Below, in pieces: positions 36,217 to 45,701 of a stretch of DNA of 64,000 bases. The DNA is from Paenibacillus peoriae KCTC 3763 (GTDB lineage Bacteria > Bacillota > Bacilli > Paenibacillales > Paenibacillaceae). The translations under genes and the position numbers were made by a program. Each line of letters opens with the position of its first letter. Position 1 is the first letter of the stretch. The notes beneath the pieces are model-generated. The model had not been told where the DNA came from, searched no databases, and saw only the letters and a list, made by a program, of their open reading frames with translations. The DNA is taken from NCBI RefSeq assembly GCF_000236805.1, contig NZ_AGFX01000039.1:28616-92615 (forward strand), in the 5' to 3' direction.

Positions 36217-37232
36217 GACGCCTCCCGTTGATTGGACAGGCCTCACGCGACCGGCTGAATAAGCCGGTCTTCTTTGCACTTCTATTGGCGATGCTGGCTG
36301 GACTATTGCTGAGCGTGGCGATTGGCCCGGTCAGGATGGACATCCCCACCATGCTGACTGCGCTGTTCACCGAGCATCCGTCCAAGGATCAGCTCATTAT
36401 CCTGACGGTCCGCCTGCCGCGTGCCGTCATTGGCCTGATCGTCGGGGCCGGCCTGGCCGTGGCCGGAGCGCTGATGCAGGCCATCACACGCAACCCGCTG
36501 GCTTCGCCGCAGGTGTTCGGGGTCAGCTCGGGCGCTTCGCTGGCTGTCGTGCTGTCCGTCGTGCTGCTGCCGAATATCGGATCGTCCGGCAGCATTTATT
36601 TTGCTTTTGCCGGGGCGATCGCGGGCGGCTCCTTCGTATATGCACTGGCCGGAACGGCAGGCATGACGCCGGTCAAGCTGGCTCTGGCCGGGATGGCCGT
36701 GCATCTGCTGCTGGCCTCCGTCACCCAGGGACTGCTCGTGTTCAACGAGCAAATATCCGACGTGCTGTATTGGCTCGCCGGAGCCATAGACGGGTCCACC
36801 TGGGCGGATACGCGCCTGATACTACCATGGTTCGCCGTGGGGATGATCCTTGCGCTGGGACTGGCTCCCTCGCTGTCCGTGCTCAGCCTCGGAACAGAGG
36901 TCGCGCAGGGATTGGGACAGAATGTACGGCTTGTCCGTCTGCTGGCCTCGGCCTCGGTTATTATGCTGGCAGGCTCCGCTGTAGCGGTGGCCGGTTCCAT
37001 CGGCTTTGTAGGCCTGATGGTGCCAAATATCATCAAAATGTTCACGGGGGACAATTACAAACGGGTCATCCCCTTGTCTGCGATCTGCGGAGCCCTGCTG
37101 CTGACATATGCAGACGTGCTCGGACGATTTATCGCATTTCCGTATGAATCGCCCGTTGGCATTGTAACAGCGCTGATCGGCGCGCCCTTCTTTTTATATC
37201 TGGCACACAAGAACGGGAGGGCTGCACGATGA
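36213..37232 (+). CDS. FecCD-family siderophore permease (first subunit)
   Basis: A 339-residue, roughly ten-helix permease with VRLPRAVIGLIVGAGLAVAG and the coupling segment GSIGFVGLMVPNIIKMF. The ATG at 36213 overlaps the binding-protein stop (ATGA) and lacks a separate Shine-Dalgarno sequence, which suggests translational coupling. GC content is clearly higher than in the binding-protein gene. It should pair with the product of the next gene. Confidence 0.92.
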   Translation: MRRLPLIGQASRDRLNKPVFFALLLAMLAGLLLSVAIGPVRMDIPTMLTALFTEHPSKDQLIILTVRLPRAVIGLIVGAGLAVAGALMQAITRNPLASPQVFGVSSGASLAVVLSVVLLPNIGSSGSIYFAFAGAIAGGSFVYALAGTAGMTPVKLALAGMAVHLLLASVTQGLLVFNEQISDVLYWLAGAIDGSTWADTRLILPWFAVGMILALGLAPSLSVLSLGTEVAQGLGQNVRLVRLLASASVIMLAGSAVAVAGSIGFVGLMVPNIIKMFTGDNYKRVIPLSAICGALLLTYADVLGRFIAFPYESPVGIVTALIGAPFFLYLAHKNGRAAR

Positions 37233-38206
37233 AAAAGCTGTGGATTTTACTCGCGCTAATGCTGGGTGTTTCTTTTATGGCCATTGGCGTGGGCAGCACC
37301 TACATTACGCCCTCCGAGCTACTCTCGGCTTTGACTGACCGGGATGCCTCATCGTGGTTCATCGTTCACCACTATCGACTACCTCGCGGTCTGCTGGCCA
37401 TGATGGCCGGAGCAGGACTGGCGGTAGCCGGAGTGTTGCTGCAAGGCATGATCCGCAACCCGCTGGCTTCGCCGGACGTGGTGGGCGTATCGAAGGGAGC
37501 CGGCTTCGCAGCGGTTCTCGTCATCGTGCTGCTGCCCTCATCCCCGGTGGCGCTCCTGCCTGTAGCCGCCTTCGTCGGAGCCGGGCTGGCCGCGCTGCTG
37601 CTCGTACAGCTGTCGATGAAGGGCGGCATGCGCCCCAATATGCTGGCCTTGACCGGGCTGGCGGTAGGCGCTATTTTTCAGGCTGCGACCGATTACATTC
37701 TGGTCAAATATCCACTCGAAGCCAGCGATACGCTGACCTGGCTGGCTGGAAGCCTCTGGGGCAAAGGCTGGGACGAAGTCTACGGACTACTGCCGTGGTT
37801 GCTCGTCCTGCTGCCTCTAGCCTATATGCTGCAGCGCAAGCTGGATATTATGAGCCTGGATGAAGAAAGCTCGGCTGGGCTGGGGCTTAGCGTAAAACGC
37901 GTGCGTACAGGGCTGCTAGCCGTGTCTGTGGCCCTGGCTGCCTCCTGTGTTGCTGCCATCGGCTCCATCGGCTTTATTGGCCTGCTGGCACCGCATCTGG
38001 CACGACGCTTGTTTGGCAACCGCCACCGTTACCTGCTGCCCGGCGCGGCAATGATCGGCGCCCTGATTCTCGTCCTCGCAGACGCGCTGGGACGAGGCTT
38101 GAAGCCGCCGCTCGAAATTCCCGCCGGCATCGTAACAGCTATCATTGGCGCACCCTATTTTCTGTATCTGTTGCTGCGGGAACGCAAGTCCAAAGGAAAC
38201 GGTTAG
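37229..38206 (+). CDS. FecCD-family siderophore permease (second subunit)
   Basis: A 325-residue permease with YRLPRGLLAMMAGAGLAVAG near residue 50 and GSIGFIGLLAPHLARRLFG near 250. The start overlaps the first permease stop (ATGA). Together with the two upstream genes it forms an Fe-siderophore importer that must borrow a FecE/FhuC/YusV-type ATPase from elsewhere. Confidence 0.92.
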   Translation: MKKLWILLALMLGVSFMAIGVGSTYITPSELLSALTDRDASSWFIVHHYRLPRGLLAMMAGAGLAVAGVLLQGMIRNPLASPDVVGVSKGAGFAAVLVIVLLPSSPVALLPVAAFVGAGLAALLLVQLSMKGGMRPNMLALTGLAVGAIFQAATDYILVKYPLEASDTLTWLAGSLWGKGWDEVYGLLPWLLVLLPLAYMLQRKLDIMSLDEESSAGLGLSVKRVRTGLLAVSVALAASCVAAIGSIGFIGLLAPHLARRLFGNRHRYLLPGAAMIGALILVLADALGRGLKPPLEIPAGIVTAIIGAPYFLYLLLRERKSKGNG

Positions 38207-38224
38207 GAAGAAAGCTAAAAGCAA

Positions 38225-38265
38225 AAAGAGAGTCAGCCTGTATATGACACAGGCTGACTCTCTTT
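38225..38265. terminator. 17-bp hairpin terminator between convergent genes
   Basis: AAAGAGAGTCAGCCTGT (38225-38241) pairs perfectly with ACAGGCTGACTCTCTTT (38249-38265). The minus-strand side is followed by TTTTTGCTTTT, so it best serves the osmC transcript and may also stop the siderophore operon. Confidence 0.85.
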
Positions 38266-38306
38266 ACTGATTCTCTTTGCTGGCTCTCCTTATTGGCCTC
38301 ACGCAT

Positions 38307-38732
38307 TTATGCTGGTTTCGGTACTTCTACTCCATTCAAAATAAGGTGCATACGAATGTCCGCTTTTAAGGAGTCGGATACTGCACAATATTTTTCCTTG
38401 CCCATCTGAATCGCCTTCCACACGCGGTAATCCGGAATATCTCCATCCACATGGAATGTCAGATCAATCGCTGTAAAGCCTGTCGGCATTTGTTCCTTGC
38501 GCGTACCTTCTGCGTCAATATCAATTCGGGTAATGTCCGTCAAGAAACGGTCCAGAATCATCGTGATATCAATGCCAATACACCCCGCCAGACCTGCCAG
38601 CAGCAGTTCCATTGGTGTCATACCTTTACCATCACCGCCATAAGCAGCCGTTGCATCCATCCCAACCGAATAACCGGAGGGTCCCTCCGAAGTAAACGCC
38701 CGTTTGCCATGCCAAGTTGTAGATACTTTCAT
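38307..38732 (-). CDS. OsmC/Ohr-family protein
   Basis: A 141-residue OsmC-fold protein of the YhfA-like branch. It has MTPMELLLAGLAGCIGIDI with one redox-active-type Cys and a second Cys in KYCAVSDSL, the usual positions of the two catalytic cysteines in peroxide-reducing OsmC/Ohr proteins. It probably reduces organic hydroperoxides, though some YhfA-like members have no proven activity. AAGGAAGG precedes the ATG. Confidence 0.88.
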   Translation of the reverse strand: MKVSTTWHGKRAFTSEGPSGYSVGMDATAAYGGDGKGMTPMELLLAGLAGCIGIDITMILDRFLTDITRIDIDAEGTRKEQMPTGFTAIDLTFHVDGDIPDYRVWKAIQMGKEKYCAVSDSLKADIRMHLILNGVEVPKPA

Positions 38733-38786
38733 AATTAAAAGCCTTCCTTCTCATTTAATAATCTATAATCAACCATTATTCTTGTC

Positions 38787-39536
38787 TCAAAACTCACTAA
38801 TCTGGCGCAAAAATTTTTGTATCCTCTCGTGTCGGGGAGCCTCAAAAAATGCCTGTGGTGCAGCCTCTTCCAAAATAACACCGTCTGCCATAAATACAAT
38901 CTTGTCTGCCACTTCACGGGCAAATTTCATCTCATGGGTGACGACAACCATCGTCATTCCCTCTTGAGCCAGTTCCCGCATGACGCTCAGCACTTCCCCG
39001 ACCAGTTCGGGATCAAGCGCCGAGGTCGGCTCGTCGAATAGCATGATCGCCGGGTCCATCGCCAGCGCACGTGCAATGGCTACCCGTTGCTGCTGCCCAC
39101 CAGACAAACGTGCAGGATGCACATCCTGCTTATCTGATAAACCCACACGCTCCAGCAATCGTTGTCCGATGGACATGGCCTGGTCGCGCGGCATTTTTTT
39201 CACCGTTACCAATCCTTCAATGACATTGCCGATGGCGGTTTTGTGCGGGTACAAATTGAATTGCTGAAACACCATGCCCGTCTGTCTGCGAATGTCACGA
39301 ATAGCTGCTTGGCGTGTACGAAGTGGAGCGGTGGCATCGACCTCGATCCCGTTCACTTCAAACTTGCCGGAAGTCAACTCCTCCAGACCGTTCAAGCAAC
39401 GCAGCAAGGTACTTTTGCCCGAGCCGCTCGGACCAAGCAATACGACGATTTCACGAGCGGCTACCTGAAAATCAATGCTTTTCAGAACCTCTACCTGTCC
39501 GAATCGTTTCCCCAATCCGTTTGTTGTTATCATCAT
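38787..39536 (-). CDS. polar amino acid ABC transporter ATP-binding protein
   Basis: A 249-residue ATPase with Walker [10 protein letters not shown], signature LSGGQQQR and Walker [13 protein letters not shown]. It belongs to the His/Glu/Cys-type (PAAT) family and is third in a binding protein-permease-ATPase operon. Tandem ATGs at 39536 and 39533 share an AGGTGGAG site. The substrate is not determined; cystine and other polar amino acids are candidates. Confidence 0.93.
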   Translation of the reverse strand: MMITTNGLGKRFGQVEVLKSIDFQVAAREIVVLLGPSGSGKSTLLRCLNGLEELTSGKFEVNGIEVDATAPLRTRQAAIRDIRRQTGMVFQQFNLYPHKTAIGNVIEGLVTVKKMPRDQAMSIGQRLLERVGLSDKQDVHPARLSGGQQQRVAIARALAMDPAIMLFDEPTSALDPELVGEVLSVMRELAQEGMTMVVVTHEMKFAREVADKIVFMADGVILEEAAPQAFFEAPRHERIQKFLRQISEF

Positions 39537-39550
39537 TCATCATCTCCACC

Positions 39551-40198
39551 TTAATAAGCTCGAGCCAGACGCTTTTCCACCCGCTCCAGTATAGCGGAGA
39601 ATCCAATGCTCATAATCCAGTACATCAGGCCAATTTCGAGCAGAAATGGCATGTAGCGCAAATACTGTGCCTGTAAAAGCTGTGCCTGACGCATCAATTC
39701 ACTGACCCCGATGACCGAGACCAGCGACGTTTCCTTCAGCATGCCAACAAACGTATTCCCCATCGGGGGAATCGCAATACGTACCGCTTGTGGAAGAATG
39801 ATACGCCACATCGTTTGACCGGGCGACATGCCCGTTGCATAGGCTGCTTCGGTCTGTCCCTGTGGTACAGCCAAAATGGCTCCACGGAACGTCTCCGACA
39901 AGTACGCACCCGTGTTAATACTGAGTGCAAGACAAGCAGCCGTCAGCGATCCAAACGATATTCCGTAATCATCCAACCCGTAATAAATAACCGCAATCTG
40001 TACCAAAACGGGCGTCCCCCGGATGATAGATACATAGCTGCGTGCCAGCCATCGGACGGGTCGATTCCCCTTCAGCCGGGCGACAGCCACAAGCAAACCA
40101 ATGATTAAGCCAAAAAACATAGAAACAATCGTAATATACAGCGTATAATAAGCGCCCTTCAACAAAAAAGGGACATTTTCCCACATTAATTCAAGCAT
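39551..40198 (-). CDS. polar amino acid ABC transporter permease
   Basis: A 215-residue permease with about five helices. The EAA loop EAAYATGMSPGQTMWRIILPQAV is at about residues 127-149, and the N-terminal PFLLKGAYYTLYIT is typical of the HisM/GlnP family. It is the middle gene of the operon, 83 bp after the binding-protein gene and 14 bp before the ATPase gene. Confidence 0.93.
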   Translation of the reverse strand: MLELMWENVPFLLKGAYYTLYITIVSMFFGLIIGLLVAVARLKGNRPVRWLARSYVSIIRGTPVLVQIAVIYYGLDDYGISFGSLTAACLALSINTGAYLSETFRGAILAVPQGQTEAAYATGMSPGQTMWRIILPQAVRIAIPPMGNTFVGMLKETSLVSVIGVSELMRQAQLLQAQYLRYMPFLLEIGLMYWIMSIGFSAILERVEKRLARAY

Positions 40199-40281
40199 CG
40201 GTTATATTCCCTTCTTTCAGACGAGTGGCTCCGTGTCAGCATAAAGCCAGAACCGGAGCCAGACGCCTTAACAGGCTTGCG

Positions 40282-41139
40282 TTATTCTTTTGGCTCCTCG
40301 CCGAACCATTTTTTGAAGATGGTTTTATAGGTGCCGTCTTCCTTCATTTCTTTCAGAGCCTTGTTCAAGGCATCTTTAAGCTCAGGCTCATTCTTGTTAA
40401 TGGCTACACCCGCTTGGTCGGATTTAATTGGCTCACCTACAGCTTTAATCTGGAAGCCATTTTTGTCGACGATAGGCTTGAGTGCATACAGATTGTTAAT
40501 GGTTGCGTCAATCCGGCCAGAGTTCAGATCCTTTAAGGAAGTAATGACATCATCATACGTTTTGATCTCAAAATCGCCTACCTTTGGCAGCACTTCGTTG
40601 CGCAGATAAGACTCATCATTCGTCCCCAGGCCGACACCAATCGTTTTGCCTTTGAAATCCTCCAGCTTGGTAATATCATTAGTTTTGCTGTTAACGATAA
40701 TGTTTACATGGTTTGTGATATAAGGCTCTGTGAAGTCAATTGCCTTTTTACGATCCTCTGTAATCGTAACCTGGCTGATCACCGCATCGAATTTATTTTT
40801 TTGCAAGCTTGGAATCAGTCCGGAAAATTCTTGTGCCGTGAACTCCGGCTTCACGCCAATCCCCTTCGCCAATTCTTTGGCAATATCTACATCAAACCCG
40901 TCCAGTTCTTTTTTATCATTCAAAAAATTGTATGGTGGATAGGTCCCCATCATACCGACCTTGATCACACCGGCCTTCTTGATCGCTTCAAGCTGGTTCC
41001 CCGCTGCCGCATTACTGCTGCCCGCTCCATTACTGGTGCCGGAAGCATCCTGTCTCGTTCCGCAAGCGCTCAGCACAAGGCTGAACAATGCCAAAGCCAT
41101 GAGTGTCGTTACCAAGAACCCTCTTTTACGTGTTTTCAT
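40282..41139 (-). CDS. polar amino acid-binding lipoprotein
   Basis: A 285-residue family 3 solute-binding protein. The lipobox is LSACG (Cys about 26), followed by a Ser/Asn/Ala/Gly linker. The domain opens GVIKVGMMGTYPPYNF and ends KEMKEDGTYKTIFKKWFG. EDRKKAIDFTEPY is the conserved ligand-loop motif. It is the first gene of the importer operon. No riboswitch or T-box is seen in its short leader. Confidence 0.92.
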   Translation of the reverse strand: MKTRKRGFLVTTLMALALFSLVLSACGTRQDASGTSNGAGSSNAAAGNQLEAIKKAGVIKVGMMGTYPPYNFLNDKKELDGFDVDIAKELAKGIGVKPEFTAQEFSGLIPSLQKNKFDAVISQVTITEDRKKAIDFTEPYITNHVNIIVNSKTNDITKLEDFKGKTIGVGLGTNDESYLRNEVLPKVGDFEIKTYDDVITSLKDLNSGRIDATINNLYALKPIVDKNGFQIKAVGEPIKSDQAGVAINKNEPELKDALNKALKEMKEDGTYKTIFKKWFGEEPKE

Positions 41140-41243
41140 AAATCGTTCTCTCCTGTCCTGTCTGGATGTAAATGATTGAGTGCATATGTGTAATTTGGCT
41201 ATATTATTTGTCGCCTACTGCCAATTCATGCAACATTGACCGT

Positions 41244-41921
41244 CTAACCTTGACCTAACAGTCCATAAAATTCAAAACTGGCCGCCTCGGCCGCCAATCT
41301 GTTAGCTGTTGCCTGCATCAAATGATCATGCGTGCCCTCGGAGCCGAACAGCCAACGTGTAATGACGCCCTCGATCATACTCATGAGCAATGCCGCCCGT
41401 AGTTCAACATCCAGTTCGGCAGGCAGCATGTTCAGCTCGATGGCTCTCTCTATATTGCGCCGGAATGCCAGTTCCATTGCAACCCTTGTCTCCCGGATAC
41501 TCTGACGCACCGGTTCATCGACGCCGCTGCCATTCAGCAGCAAACCCATCAGATGGCGGTTCTCCAATGCAAAATCAAATAAACGGACAAACAACGCTTC
41601 GGAGGCCTTAACCATATCAGCCAGCGTTCCCGCATCACGGCGATAACCCTGTCCTATCGCTGACAGCAGCTGTTCACGGCCTGTAGCAATAATCTCCAGC
41701 GCCAATGCCTCTTTGCTTTTAAAATGCCAATAAAACGTGCCCTGGGCTACTCCAGCCTCCACCACGATATCTGAAATCTTCGTTTGATGGTACCCGTGCT
41801 CGGCGAATCGCTTCAACGCAATGTGGAGAAGCTGTGTTCTACGGTCTGTTTCTTCTCCAGCACGGTCAGCAGATTGCTCATTCGCGACGGTTTTGGACTG
41901 CTTCGCCTTCCGTGGCAGCAT
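41244..41921 (-). CDS. TetR-family transcriptional regulator
   Basis: A 225-residue regulator with a charged N-terminal arm of 30 residues, then the TetR helix-turn-helix ISDIVVEAGVAQGTFYWHFKSKEAL. The C-terminal ligand domain is unclassified. GGAGGAGGG precedes the ATG. GATCAGTCAGTCAG direct repeats lie about 25 bases upstream and may be its own operator. It runs in the same direction as, and 100 bp after, the amino acid importer, but ligand and targets are unknown. Confidence 0.88.
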   Translation of the reverse strand: MLPRKAKQSKTVANEQSADRAGEETDRRTQLLHIALKRFAEHGYHQTKISDIVVEAGVAQGTFYWHFKSKEALALEIIATGREQLLSAIGQGYRRDAGTLADMVKASEALFVRLFDFALENRHLMGLLLNGSGVDEPVRQSIRETRVAMELAFRRNIERAIELNMLPAELDVELRAALLMSMIEGVITRWLFGSEGTHDHLMQATANRLAAEAASFEFYGLLGQG

Positions 41922-42021
41922 AGGTTCCCTCCTCCCGATTGATCAGTCAGTCAGTTTTTTTATTTTTAATCCTATAGGATAAGTATACTTTTGTCAAACC
42001 CATTCCATACTCGGTGTACAA

Positions 42022-42052
42022 CAAAAAAAAGAGAACTTCCGAAGAAGCCTCT
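42022..42052 (-). terminator. terminator of the pur operon
   Basis: On the minus strand AGAGGCTTC pairs with GAAGTTCTCT around a TTCG tetraloop (one bulged T), followed by eight T, 19 bases after the purD stop. Confidence 0.9.
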
Positions 42053-42070
42053 TTGTCTTGTAATGCTCTG

Positions 42071-43336
42071 CTACAGCAATGCTTTTGCTGCAATATCCGT
42101 ACGATTATGTTTGCCTTCAAAGGTAATACGTGCTGCCTGTTCATAAGCTTTGTCACGCGCCTCGGCAATATCACGTCCCAAGCCAACTACGCCTAGTACG
42201 CGCCCGCCGTTCGTGACCCATTCGCCCTGCTCATTGATACCTGTTCCCGCATGGAACACAATCGCTTCGTCTGCATGGTCCAACCCGTGGATCGGTATAC
42301 CCTTGGCGTAGGCTGCGGGATAGCCGCCGGAGGCTAGTACCACACACACTGCCGCTTCGTCCTTCCACTTGATCTCCACCTGATCCAGCGTGCCGTTCAC
42401 GGCCGCGAGGAAAATTTCGAGCAGATCGGATTGTAGACGCGGCAGTACAACCTGTGTTTCCGGATCACCAAAACGCGCGTTAAACTCAATCGTTTTGGGC
42501 TTGCCGTCCGGCGAAATCATCAGTCCGGCGAATAAAACCCCCCTGAACGGGCGTCCTTCAGCAACCATGGCCTTGGCCGTCGGCTTAATAATCGTCTCGA
42601 TGGCTTCCTCAATAATGGAATTGGCGATGTGCGGCAATGGAGAATAGGTGCCCATACCTCCGGTATTCGGGCCTTTATCCCCATCAAAAGCCGGCTTGTG
42701 GTCTTGTGCTGCTGCCATTGGCCGAACCGTTTCACCGTCCACAAAGGAAAGAATCGACATTTCCTGTCCGGCGAGGAATTCCTCGATCACGACCTGTGCA
42801 CCCGCTTCTCCAAACACCTTTGCCACCATAATATCGGACAGAGCCTTCTCTGCCTCTTCCATCGAGTAGGCGACCGTTACCCCTTTGCCCGCTGCCAGTC
42901 CGTCTGCCTTGATGACCACCGGAATCGGCTGTTCCTTCAAGTAGGCATGTGCTTCCTCATAGGTATAAAACTTGCAATAGGTGGCTGTCGGAATATGGTA
43001 TTTGTGCAGCAAATCCTTCATGAAGATTTTGCTGCCTTCGATTTCCGCTGCATTTTTACGCGGTCCGAATACCGGAATACCTTTCACTTCAAAAGCATCC
43101 ACAATGCCGTCAGCCAGTGGATCATCAGGGCCAACCACGACCAGCCCGACTTTTTTGGCTTCCGCCAGCTCTGTCAGTGCGTCAAATTCACTCACCGGAA
43201 TCGGTACGCACTCCGCTAGCTGTCCAATGCCGGCATTGCCCGGCGCGCAATAGATTTTTCCGGCCTTGGGGCTTTTCTTCAGCGCCCACACAATCGCATG
43301 CTCGCGGCCGCCCCCTCCGATAACCAAAATATCCAT
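42071..43336 (-). CDS. purD: phosphoribosylamine-glycine ligase
   Basis: A 421-residue ATP-grasp enzyme that joins glycine to phosphoribosylamine (step 2 of IMP synthesis). The N-domain begins MDILVIGGGGREHAIVWAL. The ATP-grasp core has VVIKADGLAAGKGV, and GPNTGGMGTYSP and EFNARFGDPETQ mark the ligand sites. It is the last gene of the operon, 96 bp after purH, with the 16-bp palindrome in that gap. GGAGG precedes the ATG. Confidence 0.97.
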   Translation of the reverse strand: MDILVIGGGGREHAIVWALKKSPKAGKIYCAPGNAGIGQLAECVPIPVSEFDALTELAEAKKVGLVVVGPDDPLADGIVDAFEVKGIPVFGPRKNAAEIEGSKIFMKDLLHKYHIPTATYCKFYTYEEAHAYLKEQPIPVVIKADGLAAGKGVTVAYSMEEAEKALSDIMVAKVFGEAGAQVVIEEFLAGQEMSILSFVDGETVRPMAAAQDHKPAFDGDKGPNTGGMGTYSPLPHIANSIIEEAIETIIKPTAKAMVAEGRPFRGVLFAGLMISPDGKPKTIEFNARFGDPETQVVLPRLQSDLLEIFLAAVNGTLDQVEIKWKDEAAVCVVLASGGYPAAYAKGIPIHGLDHADEAIVFHAGTGINEQGEWVTNGGRVLGVVGLGRDIAEARDKAYEQAARITFEGKHNRTDIAAKALL

Positions 43337-43376
43337 TCAGGTGATTCCTCCGCTTCCATTTAGATCGTTCAGGTCA

Positions 43377-43392
43377 GGATTTTGCAAAATCC
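43377..43392. repeat. 16-bp perfect palindrome between purH and purD
   Basis: GGATTTTGCAAAATCC, identical to the palindrome at 4893-4908, lies 40 bases after the purH stop. Confidence 0.75.
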
Positions 43393-43432
43393 TCAGGTGT
43401 GAAAATGCTGCTTCATCCTCAACCGCTGCACA

Positions 43433-44980
43433 TTAGTGCTTGAAATGGCGCACGCCCGTAAAGACCATGGCGATGCCGTACTCATTAGCCACCTTGATGG
43501 ATTCTTCGTCCTTGATAGAGCCGCCCGGCTGAATGACTGCTGTAATACCTGCTTTAGCTGCCATCTCCAGCGTATCGCCCATCGGGAAAAATGCGTCGGA
43601 TGCCAGCACCGCGCCCTTTGCTTTTTCTCCAGCCTGCTCAATGGCAATCTTGGCCGCTCCGACACGGTTCATTTGCCCCGCGCCCACGCCAATGGTCATA
43701 TTGTCTGCCGCTAATACGATAGCGTTGGATTTCACATGCTTAACCACTTTCCAGCTAAACAAAAGCTGTTTCAGCTCTTCCTCGGATGGCGCTCGCTCCG
43801 TTACAACCGTAAGTGCGTCCGGGTCAACAGCGTGAATGTCATTTTGCTGTACGACCATGCCGCCTTCAATCGAAGTCACAACAAAACGGCTCTCCGCCTG
43901 TTCAGACGGGAAAAGCTCACCCATATCCAGCAAACGTATATTTTTCTTTTTCGTCAAAATCTCCAGTGCTTCCTTCGTAAAGCCCGGCGCCAGTACAATT
44001 TCGAGGAAGATTTCGTTCAGCTTCTTCGCTGTATCGCCGTCAATAATCCGGTTAGCCGCTACGATACCGCCAAAAATGGAGGTTGAGTCAGCCGCATACG
44101 CCTTGCTGTACGCTTCATAGATACTGCCGCCGATTCCCACGCCGCAAGGATTCATATGCTTAACTGCCACCACGGCTGGTTCGCTGAATTCCTTGACGAT
44201 TTGCAGCGCCGCGTTCGCATCGTTGATGTTATTGTAGGACAGCTCCTTACCGTGAAGCTGTTTCGCTGTTGTTAGTGTACCTTTCGCTGCCAACGGCTGA
44301 CGGTAAAATGCCGCTTGCTGATGCGGATTTTCACCATAACGCAAATCCTGAATTTTTTCATAGGTTACCGTGTAGCGTTCAGGCAATGGCTCGCCTGTCA
44401 CATTCGACAAATAATCGGAAATCAAAGCGTCGTATGCAGCTGTATGACGGAAAACCTTGGCTGCCAAACGCTTGCGGGTATTCAGCTCCGTATCACCATC
44501 CTTACGGATTTCCTCCAGTACAGTGCTATAATCATCGGCATCGACTACTACACTTACAAAAGCATGATTTTTCGCCGCAGAACGCAGCATGGTTGGACCG
44601 CCGATGTCGATATTTTCGATTGCGTCCTCGTAAGTTACACCGGGTTTGGCGATCGTTTCCGCAAAAGGATACAGATTCACAACGACCAGATCAATATAAT
44701 CCAGGCCCAGTTCCTTCATCTGACGCTGATGCTCTTCATTATCCCGAACAGCCAGCAAGCCGCTGTGTACCGCAGGATGGAGCGTTTTAACACGTCCGTC
44801 CATAATTTCAGGAAATCCCGTTACCTCTGAAATGCCAATAACAGGAATACCCTCCTTCGACAGCAAGCTGCTCGTTCCCCCTGTCGAAACGATCTCCACA
44901 CCTAATTTGGACAACTCGCGGCAAAACTCCACGATCCCCCGTTTATCCGATACGCTAACGAGTGCTCTTTTAATAGCCAC
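43433..44980 (-). CDS. purH: bifunctional AICAR transformylase/IMP cyclohydrolase
   Basis: A 515-residue enzyme for the last two steps to IMP. The N-terminal MGS-like cyclohydrolase domain (1-195) has [10 protein letters not shown] and DGRVKTLHP. The C-terminal transformylase (about 200-515) has the catalytic KHMNPCG motif and ends with [12 protein letters not shown]. The GTG start at 44980 has AGGAGGAG 8 bases upstream. It follows purN by about 105 bp. Confidence 0.97.
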   Translation of the reverse strand: MAIKRALVSVSDKRGIVEFCRELSKLGVEIVSTGGTSSLLSKEGIPVIGISEVTGFPEIMDGRVKTLHPAVHSGLLAVRDNEEHQRQMKELGLDYIDLVVVNLYPFAETIAKPGVTYEDAIENIDIGGPTMLRSAAKNHAFVSVVVDADDYSTVLEEIRKDGDTELNTRKRLAAKVFRHTAAYDALISDYLSNVTGEPLPERYTVTYEKIQDLRYGENPHQQAAFYRQPLAAKGTLTTAKQLHGKELSYNNINDANAALQIVKEFSEPAVVAVKHMNPCGVGIGGSIYEAYSKAYAADSTSIFGGIVAANRIIDGDTAKKLNEIFLEIVLAPGFTKEALEILTKKKNIRLLDMGELFPSEQAESRFVVTSIEGGMVVQQNDIHAVDPDALTVVTERAPSEEELKQLLFSWKVVKHVKSNAIVLAADNMTIGVGAGQMNRVGAAKIAIEQAGEKAKGAVLASDAFFPMGDTLEMAAKAGITAVIQPGGSIKDEESIKVANEYGIAMVFTGVRHFKH

Positions 44981-45086
44981 CTTGTCTCCTCCTTTAGCTC
45001 TTTATCAATTTATTTCCCGAGAAATATCGGAAAATGCCTGCACAGCATTCTTAATATGACAATGATATGACAAATTACAATCATGA

Positions 45087-45701
45087 TTAGGGAAGTGAAA
45101 CCACCTTGCGGCCATCCAAATGGATTTTGCCTTGAGCCAGTCTGCCAACCACTTCCGGATAGAGCTGGCGTTCTACGGCTTGAATAGCTGCCGATAGCGA
45201 ATCCGCTGTATCATGCTCCTGTACTTCTACCACACGCTGGGCAATAATGGCCCCGGTATCCATACCTCCGTCCACAAAGTGAACAGTGACTCCACTGACT
45301 TTGACCCCATAGGCCAACGCCTGTCCGACAGCATCTTTTCCCGGGAATGCAGGCAGCAGTGACGGATGAATATTAATGATTTTTCCGGCGTAAGCATCGA
45401 CCATAACACTGGATAGCAAACGCATATAGCCTGCTAACACGATGAGATCAATCGATTTCTGCTCCAGCAAAGCAACCAGTTCACGCTCATAATCTTCTCT
45501 GGCAGTATACTCCTTGGGGAGAAACGTGTAACAAGCAATGCCCGCTTTCTCTGCTCTGGCTACAGCGGGAGCCGCAGGCTTGTCGCAGATTAACAGTTCT
45601 ATGGATGCGCCGCCCAGTTTTCTTTGCGCAGCAGCATCTACCAGGGACTGGAAATTCGTTCCCTCACCTGACGCAAAAACAGCAACCCGGTAGCTGTTCA
45701 T
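45087..45701 (-). CDS. purN: phosphoribosylglycinamide formyltransferase (folate-dependent)
   Basis: A 204-residue GAR transformylase using 10-formyl-THF. VAVFASGEGTNFQSL is the phosphate-binding start, and NIHPSLLPAFPGKDA holds the catalytic Asn-His pair, with the Asp in VHFVDGGMDTG. The ATG overlaps the purM stop by one base (TAATG). Confidence 0.96.
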   Translation of the reverse strand: MNSYRVAVFASGEGTNFQSLVDAAAQRKLGGASIELLICDKPAAPAVARAEKAGIACYTFLPKEYTAREDYERELVALLEQKSIDLIVLAGYMRLLSSVMVDAYAGKIINIHPSLLPAFPGKDAVGQALAYGVKVSGVTVHFVDGGMDTGAIIAQRVVEVQEHDTADSLSAAIQAVERQLYPEVVGRLAQGKIHLDGRKVVSLP

